The notes below the pieces were generated by a model that was given only the letters and a program-made list of their open reading frames with translations, made no database searches and had not been told where the DNA came from. The translations under genes were made by a program, and so were the position numbers. Of a stretch of DNA of 40,734 bases, positions 14,787 through 23,541 are shown piece by piece (positions within the stretch are counted from its first letter, which is position 1; the number at the start of each line of letters is the position of its first letter). Location of the stretch: positions 1-40,734 of the forward strand of contig JAFAEQ010000076.1 in the NCBI GenBank assembly GCA_023423935.1, written 5' to 3'. The DNA comes from Pseudomonadota bacterium (GTDB taxonomy: Bacteria; Pseudomonadota; Gammaproteobacteria; Steroidobacterales; Steroidobacteraceae).

Positions 14787-15749
14787 ATGCCAACCATGAA
14801 AGAATCCGTCCGGGTAGCCGTCCTGTTGAGTCCTGACGCGTCGCTGGCGCTGAGCTCGCTGGTGAAAGAGATCTTCGAAAGAGCCAATCGGCTGCTCGAG
14901 TCCAGCTTCTATCAGGTCGATTTCGTCTCCAGCGCACGGGCTACGAGTGTGGAGTTGAGCGGTGTGCCCGTGAAAACCAGCGCACTGCGGCGAGCCGACT
15001 ATCTGATCGTGACGCCGCTCTTCGGTGTGTCGCGCGACTATGTGCCTGCGATCGCCGATGTGAAGCTGGTGCGCCGCGCTCATGCTCGGCAGACGGTCAT
15101 CGCCTCGGCCTGTCTCGGTGCCCTCACGCTCGCCGAAGCCGGGCTCCTCGACGGGCGCGAAGCAACGACGCATTGGGCTTGGGCGAGTCTGGTACGCGAG
15201 CGGTATGCAGGCGTGAACTGGAATCTGCAGCGGATGCTGTGCGATCACGGCGATGTGATCACCGCGGGCGGATATCTGGCGGTAGTCGATCTGGTGCTGC
15301 ATATCGTGGCGAAGACGTGCTCGCAGGAGGTCTCTCATCGAGTCGGGCAGGTCCTGCTCGCAGACACTGTGCGCCAGAAGCAGTCGGTGTATGCGCATCA
15401 GCTCATCGATCCGGATGTGGCGCAGGGGCCGGTGCGCGAGGCGGCGCACTGGATCGAGACGCATCTGGCCAGTCCTCTGCCCGCATCCCTGCTTGCACGA
15501 CGGTGCGGACTCAGCCTGCGCTCCTTCCATCGCAAGTTTCAGGAGGCGTACGGAACGACGCCTCGCAAGTTCGTGCAGTTGAAGCGCATCGAGAAAGCTC
15601 AGACGCTGCTGCGCACGACCCGCCGAAGCGTTGAGCAAGTGCTGCAGGCCGTCGGCGTCAGCGATGTGGCTTCGTTCAGGCGGGTGTTCCAGCGCGAGCT
15701 GGGAGTTTCACCCGCCGAGTATCGCCGCAGGCTCCAGCGCCGTGCGTGA
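14787..15749 (+). CDS. GlxA-family transcriptional regulator (DJ-1/PfpI plus AraC HTH)
   Basis: A 320-aa regulator. The N-terminal half (about 5-180) is a DJ-1/PfpI-like domain with VRVAVLLSPDASLALS and the nucleophile-elbow region 'TVIASACLGALTLAEAGLLDG'. The C-terminal about 100 residues are an AraC double helix-turn-helix ('PASLLARRCGLSLRSFHRKF', then VLQAVGVSDVASFRRVFQRE and GVSPAEYRRR). The family senses small metabolites and activates neighbouring genes. ATG 14787 follows GAAGG at short spacing; ATG 14796 is an alternative. It diverges from the UlaG-like hydrolase gene over 90 bp, which makes that gene the most likely target. Confidence 0.9.
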   Translation: MPTMKESVRVAVLLSPDASLALSSLVKEIFERANRLLESSFYQVDFVSSARATSVELSGVPVKTSALRRADYLIVTPLFGVSRDYVPAIADVKLVRRAHARQTVIASACLGALTLAEAGLLDGREATTHWAWASLVRERYAGVNWNLQRMLCDHGDVITAGGYLAVVDLVLHIVAKTCSQEVSHRVGQVLLADTVRQKQSVYAHQLIDPDVAQGPVREAAHWIETHLASPLPASLLARRCGLSLRSFHRKFQEAYGTTPRKFVQLKRIEKAQTLLRTTRRSVEQVLQAVGVSDVASFRRVFQRELGVSPAEYRRRLQRRA

Positions 15750-15758
15750 ACGATACGG

Positions 15759-16160
15759 TCAAAGATGGCGCGTTTCCGCCGGCGGTGCTTTGAAGTTGTC
15801 GTTCCGCCCGTCGACGTACATCACGTTCAGGCCTGCCAGCTCTGCATCCGGAATGCCTTCGACCGTGCTCATCATGACGGCGTAGAACCCCTTGCCGCTC
15901 TCATCGAGACTGCGGCCGAACGGCTTGATGCCGCACTGTTTGCAGAACATGTGATGGATGCGATGAGCGCCGAACTGATAGTCGGACAACGCGTCCTCAC
16001 CCTGGAGCAAGCGAAAGTCCTGTGCGTTGACCGCTGCAAGCCAGCTGCGGCTCTTGCTGCAAATCGAACAGTTGCACTTGATCGTGCCTTGGGTGAGATC
16101 CATATCGGCTTCATAGCGCACCGCGCCGCAGTGACATCCACCCGTATAGGTCTTCTTCAT
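15759..16160 (-). CDS. GFA family protein (CENP-V/GFA domain, zinc-binding)
   Basis: A 133-aa protein with the glutathione-dependent formaldehyde-activating enzyme fold: GGCHCGAVRYEA with the first Cys set, KCNCSICSKSRSW with the CxCxxC set, and 'HHMFCKQCGIKPFGRS' with the final Cys pair. These seven cysteines bind two zinc ions. Despite the name, most members have unproven activity toward S-hydroxymethylglutathione. I chose ATG 16160 because the domain begins right after it. The gene converges with the upstream regulator, the two stops being 10 bp apart. A paralogue with about half the residues identical is at 39082-39486. Confidence 0.9.
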   Translation of the reverse strand: MKKTYTGGCHCGAVRYEADMDLTQGTIKCNCSICSKSRSWLAAVNAQDFRLLQGEDALSDYQFGAHRIHHMFCKQCGIKPFGRSLDESGKGFYAVMMSTVEGIPDAELAGLNVMYVDGRNDNFKAPPAETRHL

Positions 16161-16267
16161 GGTGTTCCCTCGATGAGTTTGAGTGTCTGACTGAAAGACG
16201 CAGGAGCAGGCAGCAGACCGACACTTCGCCCGCATGCCGCGAGTTGCGACAGCTACACTAGCAATCA

Positions 16268-16507
16268 ATGCACCCCGACAATTCTCCCGAACCGATCATC
16301 GTTCCCCACACGGAGCTTTCCGCCGAGGCTCTGCGCGGCGTCGTCGAATCCTTCGTGCTGCGCGAAGGGACCGACTATGGCACTTACGAATATTCCCTCG
16401 AGCAGAAGGTTGCTCACGTCATGCGACAACTGGAGCGCGGTGAGGCGCGGATCCTGTTCGATCCGCTGACCTCGAGCGTGCAGATCGCCGAAGCAAAGGC
16501 GCGTTGA
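16268..16507 (+). CDS. yheU: YheU family protein (UPF0270)
   Basis: A 79-aa acidic protein closely following E. coli YheU: 'LSAEALRGVVESFVLREGTD' then YGTYEYSLEQKVAHVMRQL and GEARILFDPL. The 'ESFVLREGTDYG' core is the family signature. Its function is unknown. It starts at ATG 16268 and ends seven bases before the Pol II start, so the two are probably co-transcribed; the adjacency may be fortuitous. Confidence 0.9.
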   Translation: MHPDNSPEPIIVPHTELSAEALRGVVESFVLREGTDYGTYEYSLEQKVAHVMRQLERGEARILFDPLTSSVQIAEAKAR

Positions 16508-16514
16508 TCTTCAG

Positions 16515-18851
16515 GTGAGCGTGCAAGGTTTCATTCTGCAGGCAAGTTATCGCGTGTCGTCGCAAAGCGCTGGCGCGCGCGTACCCGTGATCCATCTTTA
16601 CGGACGCTCGAGCGACGGTCGCACGTTCCTGGTCCGCGACGATCGCCAGCGGCCTCATTTCTACATCCGCACTCGCGATGCTGAACGGGCACGTACGCTG
16701 CAAATCGAATCCGTCGAGAGCGACTGGCGCAATTTCGCGGGCGAGCCGGTCAGTCGCATTCAGGTGGAGGTTCCGACCGATGTTCCCGAGCTGCGTGATC
16801 GTCTGCATCGCGCCAGCATCGATACCTTCGAAGCCGACGTGCGCTTTGCAACGCGCTATCTCATCGAACGCGGCATCAAGGGCGGCTGCGAGATCGCAGG
16901 CGAGAGCCGCGCCGGTGGCGGCGTCGATCTGATCTTCGACAATCCGGAGTTGCGTCCGGCGACGGTGAAGATCGAGCCGCGCGTCTTTTCGTTCGATATT
17001 GAAGTTGATCCGGATGGCGAGCGGCTTCTTGCCATCTCGATGTACGCGCCGGACCTCGACGAGGTGCTCATCGTCGATGAGCTCGATCGTGCCATGCCCG
17101 AGAAGGCAATTCGTTGCGAGAACGAACGCGCCGCCATCGAACGCTTTTGCCAGCGCATCCGCGATCTCGATCCCGATGTGATCACCGGCTGGAACATCAT
17201 CGATTTCGATCTGAGCGTCCTGCAAAGGATCGCCGCACGCGTGCGCCTTCCATTCGAAATCGGTCGCGATCCCGGCGCGATGCGCTTGCGTAAACCCGAG
17301 GGCTACTTCGGCAGCGGACAGGCGTCAGTGCCGGGGCGACTGGTGCTCGACGGCATCGATCTGCTGCGTGGTGCATTCGTGCGCATGGACGATTATTCGC
17401 TCGATTCGGTCGCGCGCGATGTGCTCGGCGAAGGTAAGGCCGTGCAAGGGATGGTGCAGGATCGGCTGGCCGAAATCCTGCACAACTATCGCGAAGATCT
17501 TCCGGCGTTCGCGCTCTACGCACGTACGGATGCGCGGCTGGCCTATCAGATCGTTGAGAAGCTCAATGTCATCGAGCTTGCGCTCGCGCGCAGTCAGTTG
17601 ACGGGCATGACGCCGGATCGCGTCGCTGCCAGCATTGCATCGTTCGATTTCCTGTACCTGTCGGAGCTCGAGCGGCGCAAGCTGGTCGCCCCGACGGTGC
17701 GCTCCGACGACTCGCGTGTCCATGCCGCTCAGCAGGGCGGCCATGTGCTCGAGCCGATCACCGGCCTGCATCGCAACGTCTGGGTGTTCGATTTCAAGAG
17801 CCTGTATCCGAGCCTCATCCGCACGTTCAACATCGATCCGCTCGCCTACGTGGCTCATCCGGCTGCTCACGACGATCTGATCCGTCTGCCCGGCGGTGCG
17901 TTTCGTCGCGAGCCCGGAATCCTGCCGGGCATGCTCGATGAGCTGTTTCCGCGTCGCGAAGCCGCGAAAAAAGCCGGCGATGAAGTCGCAGGTCATGCGA
18001 TCAAGATCCTGATGAACTCGTTCTATGGCGTGCTCGGCACGCCCGCGTGCCGCTTCTTCAATCCGGCGCTTGCGAATTCGATCACCGGCACGGGTCGCGA
18101 AATGCTTCTGTGGTCCAAGCGCTGGTTCGAGCATGCGGGCTACACGGTTCTCTATGGCGACACCGACAGCTTGTTCGTGCATTCGGGAATGGATGCGGCC
18201 GATGACGCAGAGAGACGCGGTCGTGAGTTGGCGGCATTGTTGAACAAGGAGATCGCAGAGCACATTCGGGCGCAGTGGGGCGTCACGAGCAAGCTCGAAC
18301 TGAAATTCGAGAAGCTCTATGTGCGGGTGTTTCTTCCTCAGGCGCGTCACAGCACTCGCGGCGCGAGCAAACGCTACGTCGGCTTGCGCCATGGCGGCGA
18401 CACCGTGGAGTTCGTCGGAATGGAAGTCGTGCGGCGCGACTGGACGGCACTTGCAAAGCAGGTGCAGCGCGAGCTGTATCAGCGGCTGTTCAGCGATCAG
18501 GCCGTGGATCGCTATCTCGCGGATGTCGTCAAGCAGTTACGTAACGGGGCGCTCGACGATCTGCTGGTGTATCGCAAGGGCTTGCGCAAGGAAGCGGAGG
18601 AGTACACCGCAACGACACCGCCGCATGTGGCGGCGGCCCGCAAGTCGACTCAGCCCGCAGGGCGCACCATCAGCTATGTGATGACGACTGCCGGAGCCGA
18701 GCCGCTCGACAATCTGCAGCATCCGATCGATCTCGAGCATTACGTGCAGAAGCAGGTCAAGCCGGTGGCCGAGCCCGTGCTGGCAACGCTGCGACTCGAT
18801 TTCGAGAAAGTGATCGGCGATATGCGACAGCTGGATCTGCTGGGTTTCTAG
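16515..18851 (+). CDS. polB: DNA polymerase II (family B, 3'-5' proofreading)
   Basis: A damage-inducible replicative-type polymerase used in replication restart and translesion synthesis in E. coli. The 778-aa length equals E. coli PolB (783). Exonuclease motifs are FDIEVDPDGE (about 160), 'GWNIIDFDL' (about 220) and YARTDARLAY (about 337). Polymerase motifs are DFKSLYPSLI (motif A, about 425), KILMNSFYGVLG (motif B, about 497) and YGDTDSLFV (motif C with the two catalytic Asp, about 547). Both activities look intact. The start is GTG 16515, giving the family-like MSVQGFILQ. No clear LexA box was found immediately upstream, though the promoter may precede yheU. Confidence 0.96.
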   Translation: MSVQGFILQASYRVSSQSAGARVPVIHLYGRSSDGRTFLVRDDRQRPHFYIRTRDAERARTLQIESVESDWRNFAGEPVSRIQVEVPTDVPELRDRLHRASIDTFEADVRFATRYLIERGIKGGCEIAGESRAGGGVDLIFDNPELRPATVKIEPRVFSFDIEVDPDGERLLAISMYAPDLDEVLIVDELDRAMPEKAIRCENERAAIERFCQRIRDLDPDVITGWNIIDFDLSVLQRIAARVRLPFEIGRDPGAMRLRKPEGYFGSGQASVPGRLVLDGIDLLRGAFVRMDDYSLDSVARDVLGEGKAVQGMVQDRLAEILHNYREDLPAFALYARTDARLAYQIVEKLNVIELALARSQLTGMTPDRVAASIASFDFLYLSELERRKLVAPTVRSDDSRVHAAQQGGHVLEPITGLHRNVWVFDFKSLYPSLIRTFNIDPLAYVAHPAAHDDLIRLPGGAFRREPGILPGMLDELFPRREAAKKAGDEVAGHAIKILMNSFYGVLGTPACRFFNPALANSITGTGREMLLWSKRWFEHAGYTVLYGDTDSLFVHSGMDAADDAERRGRELAALLNKEIAEHIRAQWGVTSKLELKFEKLYVRVFLPQARHSTRGASKRYVGLRHGGDTVEFVGMEVVRRDWTALAKQVQRELYQRLFSDQAVDRYLADVVKQLRNGALDDLLVYRKGLRKEAEEYTATTPPHVAAARKSTQPAGRTISYVMTTAGAEPLDNLQHPIDLEHYVQKQVKPVAEPVLATLRLDFEKVIGDMRQLDLLGF

Positions 18852-18858
18852 CGACCGG

Positions 18859-18897
18859 CTGACGATGCGAGCGCCACGATCGGGGTGCTCGCGTCAG
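18859..18897. terminator. Hairpin between polB and the aminotransferase gene
   Basis: CTGACG with CGTCAG and GCGAGC with GCTCGC make a stacked, imperfect stem between genes that converge (stops at 18851 and 18922). There is no T tract. It is probably a shared bidirectional terminator. Confidence 0.45.
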
Positions 18898-18921
18898 TTC
18901 ACCCAAGTAGCGTCCACCGTA

Positions 18922-20106
18922 TCAAGCGGCGAGCGCACACTCCTGCGTGATCAGTTTGCCGAGCTTCGCGATGCCTTCTTCGATCTTTTCCTTCGGCACC
19001 GTGACGAACGACAGACGCAAGGTATTGAGTTGCGGCTCGTTGGCGTAGAACGGCGCGCCGGGTACGAACGCGACGTTCTGTGCGACAGCTTTCGCGAGCA
19101 GGGCGGAGCTGTCGATGCCGGCAGGCAGTTTGACCCAGATGAACATGCCGCCCTGCGGCTCGTTCCATGACGTGCCGGCAGGGAAGTACTGCTTCAGTGC
19201 GCTCAACATCACCTGGCACTGCGAGGCATACAAGTCGCGGATCTTCGGGATGTGCTGATCCAGGAATCCGTCGCGCACGCTTTCGTACACGATGCGCTGA
19301 TTGAAGCTTGGCGTATGAAGATCGGCAGCCTGCTTCGCCTGCACCAGCTTGCTCAAGAGCTTTTCGGGTGCGATCAGATAGCCCACGCGCAGCCCGGGAG
19401 CGAGCACCTTGGAGAACGACCCCATGTGCACGATGCCGTCGGGATTCATCGACAGGAGCGACGGCAGCTGTTCACCCTTGTATGAAAGCGCGCCGTACGG
19501 ATCGTCTTCGAGCAGCAGCAATCCTGCTTCCGCGGCAACGCGTATGAGCTCGATACGACGTTCGGTCGGCAGTCGTCGTCCGGTGGGATTCTGAAAATTG
19601 GGCAGGCAGTACATGAAGCGCGCGCCATCGATGACATCGCGAGTCATGCGGGCGGGAATCGGACCCTGATCGTCCGAGGGCACCGACACGAACTGCGGTT
19701 CGGCGAGCGAGAACGCCTGCAATGCGCCGAGATACGTGGGCGTTTCGACCAGCACGCGGCTGCCGGTGTCGATGAGGCACTTGCCCAGCAGATCGAGTCC
19801 CTGCTGCGAGCCGGTGGTGATCAACACCTGATTGACGCTGATGTTCAGTCCGTTCTTGCTGTAACGCTCTGCCACCCATTCACGCAGCGGCAGATAGCCT
19901 TCCGTCGGACCGTACTGAAGTGCTGCCGAAGGATTGTTCGCGAGAATGTCGTTGCATGCCTGCCGCACACGCTCGACAGGAAACGTCGCGGGGGACGGCA
20001 ATCCACCTGCGAAGGAAATCACTTCGGGGCGCTCGGTAACTTTGAGGATCTCGCGGATGGCGGAGCTCGTGAGCTTCTGAGCGCGCTGAGAAAAGGTCCA
20101 GGACAT
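18922..20106 (-). CDS. PLP-dependent aminotransferase, class I fold (2-aminoadipate/valine-pyruvate type)
   Basis: A 394-aa fold-type I aminotransferase closest in pattern to LysN/2-aminoadipate and branched-chain or aromatic transaminases that also form the C-terminal part of MocR proteins. Visible landmarks are ISFAGGLPSPATFP (30-43), TTGSQQGLDLLGK (97-109), QNPTGRR (172-178), DDPYGALSY (201-209) and the PLP-binding Lys233 in GSFSKVLAPGLRVGY. ATG 20106 starts at MSWTFSQRAQ as in relatives; the GTG at 20148 would add an unsupported tail. It is monocistronic and convergent with polB. The precise amino donor cannot be given. Confidence 0.9.
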   Translation of the reverse strand: MSWTFSQRAQKLTSSAIREILKVTERPEVISFAGGLPSPATFPVERVRQACNDILANNPSAALQYGPTEGYLPLREWVAERYSKNGLNISVNQVLITTGSQQGLDLLGKCLIDTGSRVLVETPTYLGALQAFSLAEPQFVSVPSDDQGPIPARMTRDVIDGARFMYCLPNFQNPTGRRLPTERRIELIRVAAEAGLLLLEDDPYGALSYKGEQLPSLLSMNPDGIVHMGSFSKVLAPGLRVGYLIAPEKLLSKLVQAKQAADLHTPSFNQRIVYESVRDGFLDQHIPKIRDLYASQCQVMLSALKQYFPAGTSWNEPQGGMFIWVKLPAGIDSSALLAKAVAQNVAFVPGAPFYANEPQLNTLRLSFVTVPKEKIEEGIAKLGKLITQECALAA

Positions 20107-20372
20107 GACGACGACTCGCGACAATGGTGCGTGCGAAGTGCCCGACACCGTGGGAAGAGTCGCTAGCTTACGGGACGTATGGACGATTGCGCAGCCTCAG
20201 AATCTGCCAAGCCGGTGCGATACACCTGACAGATTCGCCATGTGTACAGCGAAAAAACCTCGGCGCGCGAGGGTTTGCCCAGATCCGCGTCATGGCTCCT
20301 CCGGGCAATAGGCGCGCCGCGTTGCTCTGCGCAACATGTACACATTCCCTGAGCTTCCGTGAGGTCGATTTC
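20107..20372. other. Divergent intergenic region
   Basis: This separates the divergent aminotransferase and ankyrin genes. No additional gene or convincing promoter or operator was recognised. Confidence 0.4.
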
Positions 20373-21104
20373 ATGCGAATCATCCGATCCGCAGCGGTGG
20401 TGCTGTCGCTTTGCGCAGGTTTCGCGCAAGCGCAAGGGGCCGATCAGCTGGCGGCTGCGGCGATGAGAGACAATCCTGCGATGGCGCAGACGGCGCTGGA
20501 TGCCGGCGTCGATCTGAACGCAAAGGTTGGCGAAGGACGGACAGCGCTGATCACCGCCGTGATGATGGTGAAGCCGGCGATGGTGAGGTTCCTGCTGGAT
20601 CGCGGTGCCGACCCGAATCGCGAGGCCGAAGGTCCGACGATCGGCAACGCACTCTCCGCTGCTTTCTTCGCTACCAGCGGCGCCGCACTCACGCGACGTG
20701 GTGAAGAGGAAGAGATCAAAGCGCTACGTGCGCGTGCTCTGGAGATCCTGCGTCTCGTCGCGGCACGCAAACCCGACTTCAACGTGCTCGTCTCGCGCGG
20801 CACCGTACGCATGAGTGCGTTGATGATCGCGGCGGATGCAGGCATCCCGGATGCGGTGAAGATTCTTCTGGATGCCGGCGCCTCACCGAATTTCGCGAAC
20901 GCAGGCCGATACACCGCGCTCGACTACGCAGTAGCTCGCGCACCGCGCTGGTCTCCCGCATCACCTGCGGATCGCGCCGAAGTCGTCCGCCTTCTGGTTG
21001 CTGCCGGCGCCCAGACACGAAAGAAAGCCGCCGACGGATTGACTCCGATCGAGCGTGCGAAGCACGGTGGCAATCAAGCAGTGATCGGGATGCTGATGAA
21101 TTGA
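20373..21104 (+). CDS. Secreted ankyrin-repeat protein
   Basis: A 243-aa protein with a signal peptide (MRIIRSAAVVLSLCAGFAQA, cleavage about residue 20) and about five ankyrin-like units: 'NPAMAQTALDAGVDLNAKVG', 'KPAMVRFLLDRGADPNREAE', 'ALMIAADAGIPDAVKILLDA', YTALDYAVARAP and ADRAEVVRLLVAAGAQ. Ankyrin repeats bind other proteins; periplasmic versions are sometimes linked to stress protection. The final codons, the stop and the downstream region overlap a dispersed repeat (from 21096), so the natural C-terminus may have been replaced by repeat sequence (it ends MLMN). It converges with the SDR gene. Its partner is unknown. Confidence 0.85.
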   Translation: MRIIRSAAVVLSLCAGFAQAQGADQLAAAAMRDNPAMAQTALDAGVDLNAKVGEGRTALITAVMMVKPAMVRFLLDRGADPNREAEGPTIGNALSAAFFATSGAALTRRGEEEEIKALRARALEILRLVAARKPDFNVLVSRGTVRMSALMIAADAGIPDAVKILLDAGASPNFANAGRYTALDYAVARAPRWSPASPADRAEVVRLLVAAGAQTRKKAADGLTPIERAKHGGNQAVIGMLMN

Positions 21105-21215
21105 CAATTGATAATGGACAATTGACAACGGAGAGAGCCGGTTACAAGGATCCGCATGAATTGACAATTGATAATGGACAATTGACAACGGAGAGAGCCA
21201 GTTACAAGCGTCCGC
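21096..21215 (+). repeat. Two 60-bp direct repeats with AT-rich core
   Basis: Copies at 21096-21155 and 21156-21215 differ at only a few positions. Each carries ATTGACAATTGATAATGGAC followed by an AT-rich tail and a GGAGAGAGCC-GTTACAAG stretch. The block is far more AT-rich than its surroundings. Copy 1 includes the stop codon of the ankyrin gene. Confidence 0.9.
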
Positions 21216-21237
21216 AGCGAAGCTCTCTCAGCGAAGC

Positions 21238-21390
21238 TGGTTGTCAATTATCAATTGTCCATTAGCTTCCTGATCTTCGCCACATCGATAAGCGCACTGG
21301 TCGTGTGCGACGCTTCGATTGAAAACGGAGAGAAGTTCCGGCATCCGCAGCGAAGCTGGTTGTCCATTGTCAATTATCAATTGTCCATTG
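21238..21390 (-). repeat. Inverted copies of the AT-rich repeat flanking an SDR 3'-end fragment
   Basis: TTGTCAATTATCAATTGTCC (from 21241) and the related stretch at 21360-21389 are reverse complements of the core in the direct repeats at 21096-21215. Together with the shared flank GCGAAGCTGG they define a tandem unit of about 120 bp whose second half is the 3' end of an SDR gene. Confidence 0.8.
21264..21325 (-). pseudogene. Fragment of an SDR C-terminus (duplicated gene tail)
   Basis: On the minus strand this reads IEASHTTSALIDVAKIRKLM, which aligns with DEASYTTGTFIDVSGGR at the end of the intact SDR at 21396-22142. It is a stray copy of an SDR 3' end lying between two inverted repeat cores. 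It has no start and cannot be functional. It probably arose by repeat-mediated duplication or deletion. Confidence 0.7.
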
Positions 21391-21395
21391 CCTTC

Positions 21396-22142
21396 CTATC
21401 GTCCGCCCGAGACGTCGATGAACGTGCCGGTCGTGTATGACGCTTCGTCGGAGGCGAGCCAGAGGATGGCGTTTGCGACTTCTTCGGGCTGGCCGCCGCG
21501 CCGCAAGGGGACGGAGTCTTTCAGGCGTTCGATGCGACCGGGTTCGCCGCCGCTTGCGTGCATGTCGGTGTAGATGAGTCCAGGTCGGACGGCGTTGACG
21601 CGGATGCCGTCGGCTGCGGCTTCCTTGGCCAGTCCGAGGGTGAATGTATCGATCGCGCCTTTCGCGGCGGCGTAGTCGACGTATTCGTTGGGGGAGCCCA
21701 AGCGGGCGGCCATCGATGACACGTTGACGATGGCGCCGCCCTTGCCGCCACGACGTGTGGACATTCTCAGGATCGCCTCGCGTGCGCACAGGAACGAGCC
21801 GACGACGTTGGTGTTGAACACCCGCGTGAGACGATCGGCGGGCATTTCGGCCACCGTCATCTGCCGCTCGAGCATGCCGGCGTTATTGACCAGGACCGCA
21901 ATCGGTCCGAGCTCCCGGTCGACGGTTTCGAACAGCCGCACGACCTCGGATTCGACTCCCACGTCCGCCTGAACGGCCAGGGCTTTGGCTCCCTGCCTGC
22001 GTAGGTCCTCGGTAAGCTGCGCCGCCGCCTCGCCGTTGGATCGATAGTTGAGGCAGACCGCATAGCCACGCTGGGCGGCCAGGCGCGCGGTGGCGGCCCC
22101 GATGCCCCGGCTCGCGCCGGTAATGACCATGACTTTGCTCAT
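21396..22142 (-). CDS. SDR-family oxidoreductase
   Basis: A 248-aa classical short-chain dehydrogenase. The NAD(P) motif TGASRGIGAATARLA (about 8-22), NNAGMLERQM (about 89), the catalytic Ser in NVSSMAARLG (about 147), YDYAAAKG with the YxxxK pair (about 160) and the PG motif RPGLIYTDMH are all present. The residue pattern after the glycine motif (NYRSN) favours NADP(H). It resembles YgfF and proteins annotated as glucose 1-dehydrogenase. ATG 22142 is chosen because it directly precedes MSKVMVITGAS. It is divergent from the mutarotase gene, so a role as a sugar 1-dehydrogenase in the same catabolic set is possible but unproven. Confidence 0.9.
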   Translation of the reverse strand: MSKVMVITGASRGIGAATARLAAQRGYAVCLNYRSNGEAAAQLTEDLRRQGAKALAVQADVGVESEVVRLFETVDRELGPIAVLVNNAGMLERQMTVAEMPADRLTRVFNTNVVGSFLCAREAILRMSTRRGGKGGAIVNVSSMAARLGSPNEYVDYAAAKGAIDTFTLGLAKEAAADGIRVNAVRPGLIYTDMHASGGEPGRIERLKDSVPLRRGGQPEEVANAILWLASDEASYTTGTFIDVSGGR

Positions 22143-22343
22143 GGACCGACGGTGCCGCAGTCGTGCGGCCGCCACAATGAACAGTTGACCGGCCTCGGCG
22201 GCGATCCAATTGCGAATCGCATGGACCGGTGTGCGCGACTACTTGCCTGGGACCGTGAATAATGAGATTTTGTCTGAGTATTTCACAACAGGAGATGAGC
22301 GCGCCCCGGGGGTCGGAAGGGGGTGAGCGTTCCATCCAACAAC

Positions 22344-23468
22344 ATGAACAGACACACAACTACGTTGCTCGCATTGGTCGCCATGACAGCCGCAGTTAGC
22401 ACGGCGCACGCTGTTGAAGTGAAACGGGTCAATTTCGGCAAGCTCGATGACGGAACTGTCATCGAGGCGGTCGAGCTCACCAGTGCCGGAGGCGTGCGCG
22501 CCCGCGTGATCTCCCTTGGCGCCATTCTGCAATCGCTGGTCGTTCCGGGACGGGACGGCGAGGCCGACGTCGTGCTCGGTTACGACACGCCTGCGGAATA
22601 TCTCGCCAAGCCTCAGTATTTCGGTGCTTCCGTCGGCCGTTATGCGAACCGTATTCGCGACGGCAAGTTCTCGCTCGACGGTAAGCAATATCAGCTCACC
22701 GTGAACGACGGTCCGAACCATTTGCATGGCGGCGTAAAAGGCCTCGATAAGGCCGTCTGGAAGATCGATGCCGTGGGCAAGGATTCGGTGACCTTGAGCA
22801 CCACCAGTCCCGATGGCGATCAGGGCTATCCCGGCACGCTGAAGGTCACGGCGACCTATACGCTCAACGACAAGAACGAGCTGAAGCTCGAGTACCGCGC
22901 GACGACCGACAAGCCGACGGTGCTGAACCTTACGAATCACAGCTACTTCAACCTGGCCGGTGCCGGCAAAGCAGACATCATGGCGCAGCGGCTGACGCTG
23001 ATGTCGGATGCCTACACGCCCGTCGATGCGACCCTCATCCCGACCGGCGAGCGCCGCCCCGTCGCGGGCACGCCTTTCGACTTCCGTACGCCCCACCCGA
23101 TCGGTCAGCGCATTCGCGACGGCAAGGACGAGCAAATGCGCATCGGTCGTGGCTATGACCACAATTACATCGTGCGCGGCACTCCCGGTACCGTACGGCC
23201 TGCTGCTCGACTGGAAGATCCGGCATCGGGTCGGGTCATGGAGTTGTTGACGGCGGCACCCGGCGTGCAGTTCTATTCAGGCAACTTCCTGGACGCGACG
23301 GTAACGGGCAAGAACGGAGTCATCTATCGCCAGGGCGATGGGCTGTGCCTCGAGCCGCAAGTGTTCCCGGATTCGCCGAACCGCGCCGACTTCCCCTCCG
23401 CGCGCCTGGATCCAGGGAAGGTCTACAGCAACACCATGATTTATCGGTTTACCGTCCCCTCGCGATGA
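22344..23468 (+). CDS. galM: Periplasmic aldose 1-epimerase (mutarotase)
   Basis: It interconverts alpha and beta anomers of aldoses, feeding the anomer needed by transporters or 1-dehydrogenases. The 374-aa precursor has a signal peptide (MNRHTTTLLALVAMTAAVSTAHA), so it should act in the periplasm, unlike cytoplasmic GalM. Family motifs are GASVGRYANRI, 'NDGPNHLHGG' (catalytic His), 'LNLTNHSYFNLAG' (second His) and QFYSGNFLD, with the probable catalytic Glu in GLCLEPQVFPDSPN. I take ATG 22344 because it starts the signal peptide; GTG 22323 is an alternative. It lies 73 bp before the sugar-acid dehydratase gene on the same strand, suggesting an operon. Confidence 0.93.
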   Translation: MNRHTTTLLALVAMTAAVSTAHAVEVKRVNFGKLDDGTVIEAVELTSAGGVRARVISLGAILQSLVVPGRDGEADVVLGYDTPAEYLAKPQYFGASVGRYANRIRDGKFSLDGKQYQLTVNDGPNHLHGGVKGLDKAVWKIDAVGKDSVTLSTTSPDGDQGYPGTLKVTATYTLNDKNELKLEYRATTDKPTVLNLTNHSYFNLAGAGKADIMAQRLTLMSDAYTPVDATLIPTGERRPVAGTPFDFRTPHPIGQRIRDGKDEQMRIGRGYDHNYIVRGTPGTVRPAARLEDPASGRVMELLTAAPGVQFYSGNFLDATVTGKNGVIYRQGDGLCLEPQVFPDSPNRADFPSARLDPGKVYSNTMIYRFTVPSR

Positions 23469-23541
23469 GGGGTCGGGAACAGGCGGATCACTCTGCCCGC
23501 ACTGAGCGCTCAACGGAATCAGCACTCCATCTGACAAAGCA

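Noticed and set aside
17325..18392. Long minus-strand frame antisense to polB
   Set aside because: It overlaps an unambiguous polymerase gene with all motifs intact; the composition is Arg/His-rich shadow coding.
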